Assembly (NCBI GenBank): GCA_024226255.1
Contig: JAAELU010000292.1
Location: 1 to 36,638 of the forward strand
Direction: 5' to 3'
DNA: 36,638 nt
Source of the DNA: a bacterium
GTDB lineage: Bacteria; Actinomycetota; Acidimicrobiia; Spongiisociales; UBA5794
Shown here: one piece after another, positions 34,521 through 36,638 of the stretch
Position numbering within the stretch: position 1 is the stretch's first letter
How the letters are laid out: each line of letters opens with the position of its first letter
Position numbers and translations under genes: made by a program
The notes under the pieces: model-generated
The model's input: only the letters and a program-made list of their open reading frames with translations
Database searches by the model: none
What the model was told of the DNA's origin: nothing

Positions 34521-36626
34521 GTGACCATGGCATCCCATCAGTTGGCGGCCGGCGCTACCGAAGGCCGTGAGGTGTTCGAGGGCTTCGGCACCGCCCCGAT
34601 CGTGGTCTTCTACCTGTTGACCCTCGTCACCATCGCCATCTTCACCTACGGATTCTGGCGGCGGTTCGCCAAGTACCGCACCGGCCGTGCCGCCGGTCGG
34701 TTGAACCTCAACAATATGAAACGGGTGGTCGTCGACCTGTCCTCGCAGCGCACGATCGGAAAACGTGATCCGTACATTCGTGTCGCTCACTTTCTCGTGT
34801 TCTGGGGCTTCATCGTCCTGCTGATTGGCACGACGATCATCGCCATCGACGAGGACATCTTCGGTTTCCTGCTGAACAAACCGGGCTGGCAGTTCTGGCA
34901 CGGCGCCTTCTACGTCGGGTATGCCCTGGTGCTCGATCTCTTCGGGATCGGGTTCATCGTTGGACTACTCATGCTCGCCAATCGCAGGAGGAGCAAGCCC
35001 TTCCGGCTCGATTATGGACGGGTCGATCGTGATGATTATGACCGGGGCGGCTACTCACGGGACGACCGTGTCTTTCTCGGGATCCTGCTGTCCCTCGGGG
35101 TTTCCGGCTTTCTCATCGAGGGCTTCCGCATTGTTGCCAACGACTTCCCCTCATTCGAGCGGGTTTCGATTGCGGGCTATACCGTCGCACTGCTCTTCTC
35201 CTGGCTCGGTGAGGCCGGCAGTGACACGGCGCGGGTGGTGACCTGGTGGTTCCACGCCGGCGCGGCCCTCGCCTTCGTCGCATACATCCCGTACTCCAAA
35301 GCGATGCACATCGTCGTCGACGCCGTGGACCTGCTGGTCACCAACCCGGACTCGGCTCGCTCGCTGCCGGCCGTGGCGGACCCGGCATCGCCGGGATACC
35401 AGACCATGGAGTCATTCACCTGGAAGGAGTACCTGGACTTCGATGCGTGCACCAAGTGTGGCCGCTGCCACGAAGTCTGCCCGGCACGCACCTCCGGGGC
35501 GCCACTGTCGCCGCGTGATTTCATCCTCGATCTGCGAGAGGCTGCCGACAGCCGGGCCGGGATCAAGCTCTGGTACGGCGGCGGGGCCGAGCCGCGTCAC
35601 GCCGGAGCGACCGAGGTGGCCGGTTCTGTCATCGCTACCGACACTCTGTGGGCCTGCACCACCTGTATGGCATGTATGGAGGTGTGTCCCGTCGGTATCG
35701 AGCATGTGCCCACGATCGTTGAGCTGCGGCGGCGCCTTGTCGACGTCGGCGATGTCGAGCCCGGCCTGCAGAACGCCTTCCAGTCACTCACCAGGGGCGG
35801 CAACAGCTTCGGCAAGTCGGCCAAGCAGCGGGCCCGGTGGACGAAGGGCCTCGATTTCACGATCAAGGATCTTCGCAAGGAGCCGGCCGAGTACCTGTGG
35901 TTCGTCGGTGATCAGGCCGCGTTCGACCCGCGGGCGGCCGAGGTGTCCCGCACGGTGGCCCAGCTTTTCCATCGCGCCGATCTCGATTTCGGGCTGCTGT
36001 ACGAGGCCGAACGTAACTCGGGCAACGATGTGCGACGCGCCGGCGAGGAGGGCCTCTTCGAGATGTTGCGCGACCAGAACCGCGACGCCTTCGATTCTGC
36101 CGGATTCCAGAAAATCCTGACCACCGATCCCCATTCCCTCAACACGCTCCGTCACGAATACGACCTGGAGCAACCCGTCGTTCATTACTCGCAGATCCTC
36201 GATGAGCTCGTGAGTTCTGGGCGCCTCAGCCTGAAGACTCTGCAGGGCCGGGCGACATACCACGATCCGTGTTATCTGGGCCGCTACGCCGAGGAATACG
36301 ATGCCCCCCGTCGCCTCATTGCGGCAACCGGCCTCGAGTTCGTCGAGATGGGACGCTGCCGAGAGAACTCTTTCTGCTGTGGCGCCGGTGGCGGCCGTAT
36401 CTGGATGGACGATTCGGGCCTCGAGGAGCGACCGGCGGAGAACCGTATCCGCGAGGCCGTCGCTCTCGGTGATGATGTGCGGTTCTTCGTCGTGGCGTGT
36501 CCCAAGGACATGGTGATGTACACCGACGCGGTCAAGACGACGGGCAACGAAGGGCGGCTCGAAGTAGTCGACATCGCCCAGCTGGTTGGGCGGGCCCTCG
36601 AGACGGAGGGCGCCCTTGCCGGATAA
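34521..36626 (+). CDS. Membrane cytochrome b (NarI/HdrE-like) + 2x[4Fe-4S] + CCG oxidoreductase; ETF:menaquinone oxidoreductase (EMO)-like
   Basis: 701 aa; N-terminal TM helices, CTKCGRCHEVCP, CTTCMACMEVCP, C-terminal DPCYLGRY...FCCGAGGGRIW...VACPKD; directly after etfBA. Confidence 0.88.
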   Translation: MTMASHQLAAGATEGREVFEGFGTAPIVVFYLLTLVTIAIFTYGFWRRFAKYRTGRAAGRLNLNNMKRVVVDLSSQRTIGKRDPYIRVAHFLVFWGFIVLLIGTTIIAIDEDIFGFLLNKPGWQFWHGAFYVGYALVLDLFGIGFIVGLLMLANRRRSKPFRLDYGRVDRDDYDRGGYSRDDRVFLGILLSLGVSGFLIEGFRIVANDFPSFERVSIAGYTVALLFSWLGEAGSDTARVVTWWFHAGAALAFVAYIPYSKAMHIVVDAVDLLVTNPDSARSLPAVADPASPGYQTMESFTWKEYLDFDACTKCGRCHEVCPARTSGAPLSPRDFILDLREAADSRAGIKLWYGGGAEPRHAGATEVAGSVIATDTLWACTTCMACMEVCPVGIEHVPTIVELRRRLVDVGDVEPGLQNAFQSLTRGGNSFGKSAKQRARWTKGLDFTIKDLRKEPAEYLWFVGDQAAFDPRAAEVSRTVAQLFHRADLDFGLLYEAERNSGNDVRRAGEEGLFEMLRDQNRDAFDSAGFQKILTTDPHSLNTLRHEYDLEQPVVHYSQILDELVSSGRLSLKTLQGRATYHDPCYLGRYAEEYDAPRRLIAATGLEFVEMGRCRENSFCCGAGGGRIWMDDSGLEERPAENRIREAVALGDDVRFFVVACPKDMVMYTDAVKTTGNEGRLEVVDIAQLVGRALETEGALAG

Positions 36627-36638
36627 TCAGTCAACACC

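Noticed and set aside
26460-36626. Interpretation of the Hdr cluster as methanogen-type or lactate-utilisation (Lut/Lld) machinery
   Set aside because: TusA and two DsrE proteins upstream, a compact HdrA lacking the large methanogen HdrA extensions, and the Hyp gene at the sHdr position favour sHdr. Phylogeny would still be needed to be certain.
1-36638. CRISPR arrays, tRNA/rRNA genes, transposases, prophage or defence genes
   Set aside because: None recognised by eye in either strand; no regularly spaced repeats, no RNA-gene signatures, no integrase/transposase motifs.

Overview
High-GC, probably actinobacterial window. The phylum is inferred from the dnaK-grpE-dnaJ-hspR order, ClpS-DUF2017 and an LPxTG surface protein. 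The left half is housekeeping: DUF11/LPATG surface protein (5'-truncated by the window edge), ClpB, ICMT-like methyltransferase, MscL, DUF427 protein, the dnaK-grpE-dnaJ-hspR operon on the minus strand, an OmpA/BON protein plus an HhH membrane protein, clpS-DUF2017, and a CBS protein. The right half (about 16-36.6 kb) reads as a dissimilatory sulfur-oxidation island. It has a SoeA-like cytoplasmic molybdoenzyme with a fused FeS/NrfD (SoeB-SoeC-like) partner, a rhodanese, two SulP/STAS transporters, a GntR/UTRA regulator, a SAM methyltransferase and an ArsR regulator. These are followed by tusA-dsrE-dsrE-hdrC1-hdrB1-hdrA-hyp-hdrC2B2 fusion-etfB-etfA and a membrane cytochrome-b/FeS/CCG oxidoreductase (EMO-like). 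The core order matches the published 'type II' sulfur-oxidizing heterodisulfide-reductase-like (sHdr) layout, so the core is known. The less expected observations are regulatory and evolutionary: (i) a perfect ATTC-N8-GAAT operator at a well-formed promoter between arsR and tusA; (ii) an identical 21-bp GntR-type operator at two promoters with the same -35/-10 geometry, in front of the soe-like operon and the gntR/methyltransferase divergon; (iii) a 50-codon ORF that looks like the fused ends of an MBL-rhodanese protein with its middle deleted; (iv) paralogous hdrC2B2 and EMO proteins, both lacking N-terminal CCG ligands. All family calls were made by eye from motifs; no searches were run.
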